A DNA stretch of 33,185 nt from Spirosoma profusum (GCF_014699005.1 NZ_JACWZY010000054.1:1-33185), one strand, 5' to 3'; positions 22,831-31,796 are shown, numbered from the stretch's first letter. Program-made: numbers and translations. Notes: generated by a model from the sequence alone, not told the origin.

Positions 22831-25800
22831 ATGTGGATTTCTAGTAAGCATATTCGGGTAATTGGTCTCTGCGCCGTGCTATTGCTGCTGGCCGGGCTAC
22901 GTGTGGCCTGGGCTCAGGCAGCCCCAAGTTTTAAAGTTAGCGGTAAAGCTTGTGTACCCGATCAGGAGTGTAAAGCGGATTCGCTCACGTTTAGGGATAG
23001 TGTTCTAACTGGTGTAACGCAACGAGTTTGGGACTTTGGCGATGGAACTACTGTTACAAAGCAAAGAGATTCAGTAGCCAGACACGTTTATCAGCAGGCA
23101 CGTGCCTATACGGTTAGATTAACTCGCACAGTTAATGGTGTTACTCAAACAACTCAACAAGTAGTTAATGTGGGTAATCGCCCTCAACCATTCGTAAACT
23201 GGCGGACAGATACAACGATATGTAAAAACGAAGTTCCTCTCACCCTAGACCCTTATGCAGGAGGACCTCCCCAGTCTGGGCTTCGATTTATCTGGTATCC
23301 CAAAGGTGATACTACACAAACGATACAAGTCGATAGTTCAGGATGTTACTCGGTTGAAGTGATTAACTCGGTCGGCTGCTCTTATCAAGATCGTGTTAAT
23401 GTTGATATATGTGGTCAGCAGAAAGACGCACAGGGGGTAAAATGGTATTTCGGTCAAAATGCGGGTCTGGATTTCAGTGGGGGAGGATCGCCTAAACCGA
23501 TCACCGATGGAAAGTTAAATACCATTGAAGGGTCGTCGTCGATCGCGGATACCAAAGGAAAACTACTGTTCTATTCCGATGGCATTACGATTTATGATAA
23601 GGACGGCAAACCCATGAAATCGCTGGTGCCGGGCGATACCACAACCACACAGATACCGTTGGGCGGTAACAAAAACTCAACCCAGTCCGCCCTGATTGTT
23701 CCAAAACCGACCTGCCGGGGTTGCGAATATCTGTACTACGTATATACCACATCAGAAATTCGTGGACAAAAAACGCTGACATATAGTGTGGTCGATATGC
23801 GGCAGGACGGTGGTAAAGGTGCTATAGTTGAGAAAAATATTCCGGTTTCTAGTTCAAGCACCGAGCAGTCGGCTTCCGTTAAGAATGAACGCGATTCAAC
23901 ATTCTGGGTCATTACCCGTAAATATGGGTCGAATGAGTTTGAAGCTCGGCATTTGACACGTGAAGAAGAGGTTGTTGTTGTAAAGTCTACTGGTAATCAG
24001 GTTGTTGATTCGCTGGCAAATGCTGAAGGGTATATAAAAATTGGTCCAGCCGATACTACTAGTGAATCTAATCGCCCGATGGCAGTTGTGATTCCAGGGC
24101 CCCCAAAGAATCTAATTGAACTTTATACATTTAATGACTCTACTGGTAAAATAACTTATAATCGAACTATTGATATAGGGCCAGCACCACCCAAAGCATA
24201 TGGTGTTGAGTTTTCGCCTGATGGGGAAAATCTGTATGTAACCATGCTGGCCGATACAAACTCGGATGGCAGTCAGAAAGGCTCATCCTATCTACTACGC
24301 TACGATCTTTCCCAGCCGGATTCACTCATATCCAGGTCGAAAATGGTGGTCGACAGTAGTACTACACGCCAGTATGGAGCGCTTCAGATTGGGCCAGATG
24401 GTCGGATATACGTAGCGATTCAGGGAAGTCAATCGCTGGGAACGATTGAAAATCCGAATGGGGGGCTTTTAGATAGTCTGCAATTTAATCCACAAGGACA
24501 AACTTTAGGGGGACAAACCAGCCAACTTGGTCTACCTAACCTGGTGGCTAATTTTAACGATAATTCCAGCGGACCGGGACTGACTTATGGTGATACGTGT
24601 GTTAATGCGCCAACCGTATTCCAGATTAGTCCCAACTGTCCTAAGTTAAAAGAGGCTTACACGCTCGACTTTGGCGATGGCAGCCGCCCAGTTTCGACTA
24701 CAACCACAGATCCTATTAATCACCCATATGCTAGACCCGGTACGTACTACGTCAGTCTGCGTATTGTCACGCGTAGTAGTAGTGGCAACGGTTTTTGTAT
24801 GGATACGCTTATCCGAGATACACTCACAATTCTGGAAACGCCCCCCGACATAAATCTAGGGGCTGACACGGCCATTTGTAACAAGAAAGGAATTACGCTC
24901 GATCTGAAAGTACAGGCGAAAGTGTACGTCTGGCTCGTCAACGGAAGTATAGCCAGCCGACAGAAAACGATAAAACTCGAACGACCCGGCTATTACTACG
25001 TAGTGGGGCTGGCCGCCAATGGAGAATGCTTTAAAAGCGATACCATTGAAGTGCAGATCAAGCCCCCGCCAACGCTGGATCTCGGCCCCGATACGCTTTT
25101 CTGTTATCGTTCGTCGGTGAATATACGGGTGCCGCAGCAGCAATACGTTCAGTTTCAGTGGAGTAATGGAGAAACAACACGTAGCATTGCGGTATCGAAA
25201 GCCGGTACGTATTCAGTTACGGCGCAAACGACTCAACTGGATGGCACGACCTGTGAAAACTCGGACACCATTCGCGTAACTGAACTACCAAAAGTACGCG
25301 TGGCTGCTACGTTGACCCAACCACTTGGTTGTACATCGACCGATGGCGTGATTGAGCTTACACCAACGCCCGCTGGGAACTATCGATACGATTGGACAAC
25401 CTCAGATGGAACGGCAATTGCCGATACGATAAACCGGCAGGATGCGCTAACCGAAGGAAAGTACGATATCAACGTAACGGAGGTGCTGCATGGGTGTGAA
25501 ATTGATACGTCGTTCACCCTGAAATCACCAGCCAATACGTTGGCAATTACTCCGCGTGTCAGGGATGCTTTGTGTAGTGTGCCTAACAGCGGAACCATCA
25601 GCCTGAACGTAACAGGAGGAACGCCCGCTACGTATCAATGGATTGATCAAACTAAAAATATCATCGCTACTACGCCGGTTTTCGGTAATGCGGCACCCGG
25701 TTTGTATCTGGTACAGATCGTAGATGAAAAGGGCTGTAAAGCTTCGATGGATAGCATTCGGGTCGGTTTAGACAGTACCGGTCTGGCGCGATTGGGGCCT

Positions 25801-26505
25801 GATACGCTTAAATGCATTGGTGGGATAGTTGTGCTTGCTCCGCTCTCTGGCGATACGCCCGGTAATACGTATCAGTGGAGTACGGGCGCTACAACACCAA
25901 CCATTTCCGTTGAGCAACCCGGTTCGTATAGTTTGTCAGTAGTTAATACGCAAAACGGGTGTAAGGGGCGAGCAAGTATTCGGGTCAATGACCGGCCCGC
26001 GCCGAACTTCTCGTATACGCAACAGGCATCTTTATGTGAAGGCGATTTAGGCACGGTCAGGCTATCGGCTAATGGTGCGGCTGGATTACGTTTCTTGTGG
26101 CTGATCCAGAACGACACCACTCGGAACGTAACGGTCAACAAAGCTGGCCAATACGCTGTTCAGGTAACTGATCCTCAAGGATGTACGGCTACGGGTGTTG
26201 CGCGCGTATTAAACCTGTGCGAACCCCGAGTGAACACGCCCGATGCCTTTACACCGAATAATGACGGCATTAACGACGTACTGCAAATATTCACAGCTTA
26301 CATTACTGATTACGAATTCAGGATTTATAACCGCTGGGGCGAAGTCATTTTTGTGAGCAATAGTCCGGAGCAAAAATGGGATGGTACGTATAAAGGTTCT
26401 ACGTATCCATCGATGCTTTATCCGTACATTGTGCAGTACCGAAGTGAGTCATTTCCAGAGCGTGGCGTCATCACAAAACGAGGTAGCGTAATGTTGCTGA
26501 GGTAG
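22831..26505 (+). CDS. Giant surface protein with PKD domains and gliding-type C-terminal domain
   Basis: 1224 residues. A signal peptide ends near residue 29 (VAWAQA). A first PKD-like domain contains VWDFGDGTTVTK...YTVRLTR. A long beta-propeller-like middle (WYFGQNAGLDF, IADTKGKLLFYSDGITIYD, AYGVEFSPDGENLYVTM, LQIGPDGRIYVAIQG) spans about 200-570. A second PKD domain (LDFGDGSRPV...YYVSLRI) precedes several Ig-like repeats with the theme LGxDTxxC...YxWSxGxTTxxIxVxxxGxYxVxV. The C-terminus (TPDAFTPNNDGINDVL...FRIYNRWGEVIF...WDGTYKG) is the CHU_C/type B sorting domain for type IX secretion. PorP/SprF lies divergently upstream. The first ~1.6 kb differ from the rest in TACGT density and codon use. 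Confidence 0.95.
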   Translation: MWISSKHIRVIGLCAVLLLLAGLRVAWAQAAPSFKVSGKACVPDQECKADSLTFRDSVLTGVTQRVWDFGDGTTVTKQRDSVARHVYQQARAYTVRLTRTVNGVTQTTQQVVNVGNRPQPFVNWRTDTTICKNEVPLTLDPYAGGPPQSGLRFIWYPKGDTTQTIQVDSSGCYSVEVINSVGCSYQDRVNVDICGQQKDAQGVKWYFGQNAGLDFSGGGSPKPITDGKLNTIEGSSSIADTKGKLLFYSDGITIYDKDGKPMKSLVPGDTTTTQIPLGGNKNSTQSALIVPKPTCRGCEYLYYVYTTSEIRGQKTLTYSVVDMRQDGGKGAIVEKNIPVSSSSTEQSASVKNERDSTFWVITRKYGSNEFEARHLTREEEVVVVKSTGNQVVDSLANAEGYIKIGPADTTSESNRPMAVVIPGPPKNLIELYTFNDSTGKITYNRTIDIGPAPPKAYGVEFSPDGENLYVTMLADTNSDGSQKGSSYLLRYDLSQPDSLISRSKMVVDSSTTRQYGALQIGPDGRIYVAIQGSQSLGTIENPNGGLLDSLQFNPQGQTLGGQTSQLGLPNLVANFNDNSSGPGLTYGDTCVNAPTVFQISPNCPKLKEAYTLDFGDGSRPVSTTTTDPINHPYARPGTYYVSLRIVTRSSSGNGFCMDTLIRDTLTILETPPDINLGADTAICNKKGITLDLKVQAKVYVWLVNGSIASRQKTIKLERPGYYYVVGLAANGECFKSDTIEVQIKPPPTLDLGPDTLFCYRSSVNIRVPQQQYVQFQWSNGETTRSIAVSKAGTYSVTAQTTQLDGTTCENSDTIRVTELPKVRVAATLTQPLGCTSTDGVIELTPTPAGNYRYDWTTSDGTAIADTINRQDALTEGKYDINVTEVLHGCEIDTSFTLKSPANTLAITPRVRDALCSVPNSGTISLNVTGGTPATYQWIDQTKNIIATTPVFGNAAPGLYLVQIVDEKGCKASMDSIRVGLDSTGLARLGPDTLKCIGGIVVLAPLSGDTPGNTYQWSTGATTPTISVEQPGSYSLSVVNTQNGCKGRASIRVNDRPAPNFSYTQQASLCEGDLGTVRLSANGAAGLRFLWLIQNDTTRNVTVNKAGQYAVQVTDPQGCTATGVARVLNLCEPRVNTPDAFTPNNDGINDVLQIFTAYITDYEFRIYNRWGEVIFVSNSPEQKWDGTYKGSTYPSMLYPYIVQYRSESFPERGVITKRGSVMLLR

Positions 26506-26527
26506 CGGAATTCTTCCCATTTTTTCG

Positions 26528-26535
26528 TATATTTG
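26528..26535 (+). promoter_or_regulatory. Bacteroidota -7 element of ruvB
   Basis: TATATTTG, an exact TAnnTTTG match, lies 23 nt after the stop of the gliding-type gene. Transcription would begin near 26541, just before a 45-nt hairpin, and would give a leader of about 65 nt before the ruvB ATG. Confidence 0.6.
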
Positions 26536-26544
26536 AGATAAAAC

Positions 26545-26589
26545 ATACGGCCCAAAAATGACCCAGTTCAGGTCAGTAATGGGCCGTAT
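26545..26589 (+). promoter_or_regulatory. Two-tier hairpin in the ruvB leader
   Basis: The outer stem is ATACGGCCCA at 26545-26554 with TGGGCCGTAT at 26580-26589. Symmetric 4-nt internal loops separate it from an inner stem, TGACC at 26559-26563 with GGTCA at 26571-26575, around a 7-nt loop. No T-tract follows; the ruvB ATG is 17 nt downstream. It could be a leader structure or a terminator for the preceding gene. Confidence 0.6.
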
Positions 26590-26606
26590 TGGTCTTAATT
26601 AAAATC

Positions 26607-27635
26607 ATGCGAAACGACTTTTTGAAAGGCTCTACAGAGGGAATGACGGCCACCGACAAAGAGATCGAACGGGCGCTACGTCCCCTCTCTTTCGAGGACT
26701 TTACCGGGCAGGCTAAAGTCCTGGACAACCTCGAAGTTTTCGTCCGGGCAGCCATGCAGCGGGGCGACGCACTCGACCACGTATTGCTTCACGGCCCTCC
26801 AGGTCTGGGCAAAACGACCTTGTCGCATATAATCGCCAACGAGCTGAATGCAAACATCAAAATGACGTCGGGACCGGTGCTTGATAAACCCAGCGATCTG
26901 GCCGGTCTACTAACTAATCTCCAGCCAAACGACGTCCTGTTTATTGACGAGATTCACCGGCTAAACCCCATCGTGGAAGAGTATCTGTATTCGGCCATGG
27001 AGGATTACAAGATCGATATCATGCTCGATTCTGGCCCGAACGCCCGGACGGTGCAGATCAAGCTCAATCCGTTCACGCTGATTGGCGCAACGACACGTGC
27101 GGGTATGTTGACATCACCGTTACGTGCCCGATTTGGTATTAGTTGTCGATTGGAGTACTACGATGCGCAGTTATTGACCAGTATTGTGCAACGATCTTCG
27201 GCCATTCTCGGAACGCCTATCGACGAAACGGGGGCTTATGAAATTGCTCGTCGGAGCCGTGGTACACCACGTATCGCCAATAATCTGCTACGTCGCACCC
27301 GCGATTTTGCTCAGGTGAAAGGCAACGGCTACATCAACGTCGAAATTGCGGAGATTGCCCTGAGCGCGCTTGAGGTTGACCAGAATGGCTTGGATGATAT
27401 GGATAATCGAATTTTGATGACGATTATCGACAAATTTAAAGGCGGGCCAGTTGGGCTGACTACCATTGCCACGGCCTGTGGTGAAGAGGCCGAAACGATT
27501 GAAGAAGTATACGAACCTTTTTTGATTCAGGAAGGCTTTTTGAAGCGAACTTCCCGTGGGCGCGAAGCCACCGAGAAAGCCTACAGGCACTTGGGTATTG
27601 TGCCCAATTTCCGAACGGGCGAATTATTCGGTTAA
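26607..27635 (+). CDS. ruvB: Holliday junction branch-migration helicase RuvB
   Basis: 342 residues. It is the AAA+ motor that, with RuvA, drives branch migration of Holliday junctions. Walker A is HGPPGLGKTTLSHIIANEL (about 62-80), Walker B is DVLFIDEIHRL, sensor I lies in LIGATTRAGMLTSPLRARFG, and the arginine finger/sensor 2 region is SRGTPRIANNLLRR. The winged-helix end has GPVGLTTIA...EETIEEVYEPFLIQEGFL-type sequence (EAETIEEVYEPFLIQEGF). The ATG at 26607 gives the usual MRNDFL start; an upstream TTG at 26589 falls in the leader hairpin. Confidence 0.97.
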   Translation: MRNDFLKGSTEGMTATDKEIERALRPLSFEDFTGQAKVLDNLEVFVRAAMQRGDALDHVLLHGPPGLGKTTLSHIIANELNANIKMTSGPVLDKPSDLAGLLTNLQPNDVLFIDEIHRLNPIVEEYLYSAMEDYKIDIMLDSGPNARTVQIKLNPFTLIGATTRAGMLTSPLRARFGISCRLEYYDAQLLTSIVQRSSAILGTPIDETGAYEIARRSRGTPRIANNLLRRTRDFAQVKGNGYINVEIAEIALSALEVDQNGLDDMDNRILMTIIDKFKGGPVGLTTIATACGEEAETIEEVYEPFLIQEGFLKRTSRGREATEKAYRHLGIVPNFRTGELFG

Positions 27636-27643
27636 GCATTCTC

Positions 27644-27684
27644 AACATCCCGAAGGCAGTTCGCTTTCGGGATGTTTGTTTTAG
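27644..27684. terminator. Terminator after ruvB, probably bidirectional
   Basis: An 11-bp stem, AACATCCCGAA at 27644-27654 and TTCGGGATGTT at 27666-27676, with an 11-nt loop, followed by TGTTTTAG. It lies between the convergent ruvB and ArsR-family genes. Confidence 0.8.
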
Positions 27685-27690
27685 TAGAGT

Positions 27691-27981
27691 TTAATTCAAT
27701 AGTTTGCTTTTATAGATGCAGTCAATCACTTCTGCAACGGCCGTATCGACCAGGAAATAATAAATATTTTTCCCGCTACGTCGGATATCAAGAATTCCTT
27801 TGTCGCGCATATTAATCAGATGATGAGAAATCAGCGACTGTTCGGCATTGAGATTTTTGTAAATCGTCGATACGTTCAACTCCTTGTTCTCATTCAGCAT
27901 CTGAATGATTTTGATGCGGAGCGGATGCGCTACTGCTTTTAGCACGTAGGCCGCTTTGTCAATGCGTTTTTCGTCGTCCAT
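27691..27981 (-). CDS. ArsR-family winged-helix regulator
   Basis: 96 residues, a single winged HTH. Visible parts are KAVAHPLRIKIIQMLNENKELNVSTIYKNL, the recognition helix AEQSLISHHLINMRDKGIL and the wing RRSGKNIYYFLVD. The metal-binding ELCVCDL cysteine motif of classical arsenic sensors is absent; only one Cys (near the C-terminus) is present. It is therefore probably a non-metal regulator of the ArsR group. There is a 222-bp AT-rich upstream region, and the DMT transporter gene is transcribed toward it on the same strand. No target is evident. Confidence 0.9.
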   Translation of the reverse strand: MDDEKRIDKAAYVLKAVAHPLRIKIIQMLNENKELNVSTIYKNLNAEQSLISHHLINMRDKGILDIRRSGKNIYYFLVDTAVAEVIDCIYKSKLLN

Positions 27982-28203
27982 AATTTTTGTAGTGTCAATT
28001 AGAGAGAAAAATGGTAGGTAGCGGGAAATTTACTTAAAAAAAATGATACATCGAACTAACTAATTTCTTGATGTTCATTTCGATTTAATTTTTCGAGGTT
28101 ATTATAAACTAATGATATGATGTGCATGCGTTGTAATCGTAACATACGACTTATCAGGCAATTATAGATGAAAAACTTTTCAAACGGTAAATTTTATTTT
28201 TAA

Positions 28204-29109
28204 TTATTTCCCACGCCAACCTATTATAAATACCCCTGTTAATACAAAAAAAGTGCCGATTAGCTGTTCGTAACTAATCGTTTCGTGAAGAATATATGTG
28301 GAAAGAAATATTGTAAAAATTGGCCCAATACTGGCAATTATAGAGGCATTTCCCGAGCCGATTCGCTTGATTCCTTCGGCAATTAAGAATGTTGGTATCA
28401 CGGTAACAAAAATGGCCATCGTGATAGCAAGCAGATACACAGGTGTTGGTATATGGGCCAGTTGCAAACCGTTTTGACTACTATAATGCGCGACAGTAGG
28501 TATAGTGGCGGCAATCATAGCATAACAGGTAAACTGCCGTGCGCCAATACGAGCGATCATCCGGTCGCTGCCAACAAGGTAAATGGCATAAACTACGCCA
28601 CTCAAAATAACCCAGAATGCGCCCAGGACAACATCTTTTTGGATTGATGTTGTAACGTTTCCCCAGAAGGCAATAACTATACCCGTATAAGTCAATAACA
28701 GCGCTCCTACCTGCAAAGCCGTAACGCGACGACCTAAACCGACAGCGTTCATAATCAGAACAAAAGTTGGGTATACGAACAACAGAATTCGTTCAAGACT
28801 GGCTGTTATGTACACTAACCCCAGAAAATTGAAGAAGCTTGCTAAGTAATAACCTGTTATGCCGAATATAGCTAACGCGCTCCACTGTCTGATGGTAAGA
28901 ACGGGTATTTGCTCTCCTTTTCGAATGCCGTACAAAATAATGCCGACATAGAACGGCAGCGCAAATAGCATACGTAGCGTTAACAACGTAATGGGGTCGA
29001 TGGGGTACTGATAAGCCAGTTTTATTAGGATTCCTTTTGTTGCAAAACAGAAAGCCGCCAGAAAAACCAGAAAAGCCCCCAACCAGTAACCAGAGCGTTC
29101 AGCATTCAT
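28204..29109 (-). CDS. EamA/DMT-type transporter
   Basis: 301 residues with ten predicted membrane helices in two homologous EamA halves. The first half begins WLGAFLVFLAAFCFATKGILIKLAY; the second begins DVVLGAFWVILSGVVYAIYLVGSDR and ends GNASIIASIGPIFTIFLSTYILHETISYEQLIGTFFVLTGVFIIG, the typical family ending with E in the LHE motif. Members export metabolites such as amino acids; the substrate cannot be read from sequence. It lies downstream of the der hairpin and upstream of the ArsR gene on the same strand, but the gaps (222 and 105 bp) suggest separate transcription. Confidence 0.9.
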   Translation of the reverse strand: MNAERSGYWLGAFLVFLAAFCFATKGILIKLAYQYPIDPITLLTLRMLFALPFYVGIILYGIRKGEQIPVLTIRQWSALAIFGITGYYLASFFNFLGLVYITASLERILLFVYPTFVLIMNAVGLGRRVTALQVGALLLTYTGIVIAFWGNVTTSIQKDVVLGAFWVILSGVVYAIYLVGSDRMIARIGARQFTCYAMIAATIPTVAHYSSQNGLQLAHIPTPVYLLAITMAIFVTVIPTFLIAEGIKRIGSGNASIIASIGPIFTIFLSTYILHETISYEQLIGTFFVLTGVFIIGWRGK

Positions 29110-29153
29110 TGGTTGGGTATTTCACGCATTTGATACGTAATGAGCGTGTATAT

Positions 29154-29200
29154 CACAAATGCCATTCAATTAGTCCAAGTGTAATTGAATGGCATTTGTG
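29154..29200. terminator. Perfect 19-bp hairpin after der
   Basis: The stem CACAAATGCCATTCAATTA at 29154-29172 pairs perfectly with 29182-29200 around a 9-nt loop. It lies 14 nt downstream of the der stop codon on the minus strand and upstream of the DMT transporter gene. No clear U-run follows, so its action as a terminator is inferred from position and strength. Confidence 0.75.
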
Positions 29201-29214
29201 GAAACGTAACAAGG

Positions 29215-30522
29215 TTATTTTTGCCGGAAAAACACCGTAATGGGCACGCCAGTAAAATCGAAATGTTCCCGAATTCGGTTCTCCAGAAAGCGTTCATAAG
29301 CTTCCTGAATGTATTGGGGCAGATTGCAGAAAAACACAAACGTCGGTGAAGGCGTAGGTACCTGCAGCATGTACTTGATTTTTATGTATTTACCCTTAAT
29401 CGACGGTGGCGGATACTTTTCGATTTCGGGCTGCATGGCCTCGTTCAACTTAGACGTAGCAATTTTTCGGCTTTTGTTTTCATAGACCTCCATTGCTTTT
29501 TCCATTACCTGAAAAATGCGCTGTTTTTCGTGAACTGACGCAAAAATGATGGGCAGGTAGTCGATGGGCATCAATCGCTGAATCATTTCCTTACGTAGCA
29601 CGTCGGCTGTGCGGTGATCTTTTTCCACGGCATCCCACTTATTCACCATAACCACGACGCCCTTTTTGGCTTTTACAGCTTGGCCGATGATGTTCATATC
29701 CTGAGCCTCCATCCCCCGTGTGGCGTCGAGCAGGATGATACACACGTCCGAATCTTCCATAGCCTTTATCGAACGTAGCGTCGAGTAAAACTCAATATTG
29801 TCCGTAATGCGGGCTTTGCGTCGTAAACCAGCCGTGTCGGTCAGAATGAAATCTTTGCCATAGGCTTTGTAGCGCGTATCGATAGCGTCGCGGGTGGTAC
29901 CGGCAATGTCGGTCACGATGCTACGTTCCTGGCCAGTCAGTACGTTCAAAAACGACGATTTCCCAACGTTTGGGCGACCCAGAATGGCGATACGTGGAAT
30001 GCCTTCGTTTGGGTTTTCGATACCAGGCGTCGGAAAATGCTTGATGAGTTCATCCAGCAGATCGCCGGTTCCTGTACCGGTCATCGACGAAATTGGGTAA
30101 GGATCACCAAGACCCAGTGCGTAAAATTCGGAGGCTGCATGAGAACGTTCAGCGGTTTCCGCTTTATTGGCCACTACGTATACCGGCTTCTTCGACCGAC
30201 GTAATACGTTAGCAAAATCTTCATCCAGACCCGTAATGCCCGTTTGTGTATCAACCACAAACAGCAGAGCAGTCGATTCCTGAATAGCGATTTCCACCTG
30301 TTCCCGAATCGACTCTTCAAATACGTCCTCGGAACCCACTACGTAGCCGCCCGTATCGATGACGGTAAAATAATGGTTATTCCATTCAGCAGTGCCGTAA
30401 TGCCGGTCGCGGGTTACCCCACTCTGGTTGTCCATAATGGCCTGCCGCTGTTCGGTCAGGCGATTAAATAGCGTTGATTTACCCACATTAGGGCGCCCAA
30501 CAATTGCAACAATATTTGCCAT
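29215..30522 (-). CDS. der: Ribosome biogenesis GTPase Der (EngA)
   Basis: 435 residues with two tandem GTPase domains and a C-terminal KH-like domain, the hallmark of Der, which assists 50S assembly. The first G domain has GRPNVGKSTLFNRL, DTGGY and NKAE; the second has GRPNVGKSSFLNVL, DTAGLRRKARI and NKWD. The KH-like end contains PPSIKGKYIKIKYMLQVPTPSPTFVFFCN and a C-terminal TGVPITVFFR. It lies just downstream of era on the same strand, separated by 91 bp that hold a repeat-built hairpin. Confidence 0.97.
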   Translation of the reverse strand: MANIVAIVGRPNVGKSTLFNRLTEQRQAIMDNQSGVTRDRHYGTAEWNNHYFTVIDTGGYVVGSEDVFEESIREQVEIAIQESTALLFVVDTQTGITGLDEDFANVLRRSKKPVYVVANKAETAERSHAASEFYALGLGDPYPISSMTGTGTGDLLDELIKHFPTPGIENPNEGIPRIAILGRPNVGKSSFLNVLTGQERSIVTDIAGTTRDAIDTRYKAYGKDFILTDTAGLRRKARITDNIEFYSTLRSIKAMEDSDVCIILLDATRGMEAQDMNIIGQAVKAKKGVVVMVNKWDAVEKDHRTADVLRKEMIQRLMPIDYLPIIFASVHEKQRIFQVMEKAMEVYENKSRKIATSKLNEAMQPEIEKYPPPSIKGKYIKIKYMLQVPTPSPTFVFFCNLPQYIQEAYERFLENRIREHFDFTGVPITVFFRQK

Positions 30523-30529
30523 GATTTGA

Positions 30530-30615
30530 AGTGATGAACGATGAATGATGAATGATGATCAATGAGTATCTATTGAGGTAGACCACTCATTGTTTATCGA
30601 TTATCATTCATCACT
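30530..30615. repeat. Heptamer-built inverted repeat between era and der
   Basis: Four tandem heptamers, GTGATGA, ACGATGA, ATGATGA, ATGATGA, occupy 30531-30558. The whole left arm (30530-30567) pairs imperfectly with 30585-30615: both arms start AGTGATGAA and end CAATGAGT when read in the same sense, but they differ in length by seven bases, one unit. The right arm overlaps the era stop codon. The first two heptamers are identical to 2974-2987. Confidence 0.7.
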
Positions 30616-31534
30616 ACTCGTCGTATCCCAACCGCTTGAGCATGCGCTCTTTCTGCCGCCAGTCGGGCTCTACTTTGACGAATTGTTCTAAAAATACTTT
30701 CTTACCGAAGAACCGTTCCAGTTCTTCACGGGCCATAATTCCCGTTTTCTTAATCATTTTGCCGCCTTCGCCAAGCAAAATAGCGCGCTGTGTTGCCCGT
30801 TCGACCAGAATTTCGGCCTGAACAACAATAATATCTTCCTTTTCCTTAAAGCCGGTAATGATCACCTCACTGCTGTAAGGCACTTCTTTCTTGTAATTCA
30901 GAAATATCTTTTCCCGGATAATCTCCGATGCGAAAAACCGCTCAGGTTTATCGGTCAGTTCGTCTTTAGGGAAATAGGGTGGGTGCTGTGGCAGGCGGGA
31001 AAAAATGCTGTCGAATACATGGTCGATATTAAACCCATTCAGAGCCGAAATCGGAATGATTTCCTGCGCTTTGAAATGTTCTTGCCAATAAGCAATTTTT
31101 TCGATTACCTGTGCCTGAATCGCCTGGTCGATCTTATTGATAATCAGCAGGATAGGTACTTCTGATTTTTGCAATCGTTCGATAACATCATTTTCATCAT
31201 GCTGCTCGAAGATATCTGTAACAAACAACACTACGTCAGCATCTTCAATGGAGCCGCGCACGAAGCTCATCATAGACTCATGCAACTTGTAGATCGGCTT
31301 AATTATACCAGGTGTGTCGGAGTAAACGAGCTGGAATTCCTGACCTTGGTGAGTTCCGTTCAGGATGCCCATAATGCGGTGACGCGTTGTCTGGGCCTTC
31401 GAGGTGATGATGGAGAGCCGCTCGCCAACGAGCTGGTTCATCAAGGTTGACTTACCTACGTTCGGTTTGCCAACGATGCTTACAAATCCAGCCTTATGGT
31501 CGGCCGGAAAATTTTCAATCAGTTGTGTATTCAT
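30614..31534 (-). CDS. era: GTPase Era
   Basis: 306 residues. Era binds the 3' end of 16S rRNA and helps 30S maturation. G motifs are GKPNVGKSTLMNQLVG (G1), SIITSKAQTTRH (G2), SDTPGI (G3) and LIINKIDQ (G4). The KH domain (about 210-306) contains the family motif IREKIFLNYKKEVPYSSEVII and GEGGKMIKKTGIMAREELERFFGKKVFLEQFVKV. The next gene on the strand is der, so two ribosome-assembly GTPases sit side by side. The 143-bp upstream gap also carries the divergent tRNA promoter. TACGT density is lower than in der. Confidence 0.97.
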   Translation of the reverse strand: MNTQLIENFPADHKAGFVSIVGKPNVGKSTLMNQLVGERLSIITSKAQTTRHRIMGILNGTHQGQEFQLVYSDTPGIIKPIYKLHESMMSFVRGSIEDADVVLFVTDIFEQHDENDVIERLQKSEVPILLIINKIDQAIQAQVIEKIAYWQEHFKAQEIIPISALNGFNIDHVFDSIFSRLPQHPPYFPKDELTDKPERFFASEIIREKIFLNYKKEVPYSSEVIITGFKEKEDIIVVQAEILVERATQRAILLGEGGKMIKKTGIMAREELERFFGKKVFLEQFVKVEPDWRQKERMLKRLGYDE

Positions 31535-31636
31535 CCTGAGGTGATCCCGCTGGCTGATAACCAGTGGCTTTAGTTGAGAACTCCCAAACTTTGAAAAACG
31601 TTTCCAGGGTTCGTAAACTTTTTTTTACGAAGGTAG

Positions 31637-31666
31637 TTGATTTTATAGGATATCGTCGTACCTTTG
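31637..31666 (+). promoter_or_regulatory. Complete Bacteroidota promoter of tRNA-fMet
   Basis: A -33 TTG at 31637-31639 is followed, 19 nt later, by the -7 box TACCTTTG at 31659-31666, the standard spacing in this phylum. The tRNA begins 11 nt further on. This is the clearest promoter in the window. Confidence 0.85.
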
Positions 31667-31677
31667 CACTCCAACAT

Positions 31678-31750
<73 letters not shown>

Positions 31751-31762
31751 CTCTGAAAATCA

Positions 31763-31796
31763 GGTAGTTACATGAAAATGTGACTACCTTTTTTTT
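31763..31796 (+). terminator. Terminator of tRNA-fMet
   Basis: The stem GGTAGTTACA at 31763-31772 pairs with TGTGACTACC at 31779-31788 (one G-T pair) around a 6-nt loop and is followed by eight T residues. Confidence 0.9.

Noticed and set aside
27691..27981. Arsenic or metal resistance operon
   Set aside because: The ArsR-type regulator lacks the cysteine metal motif and no ars genes or metal pumps are nearby.
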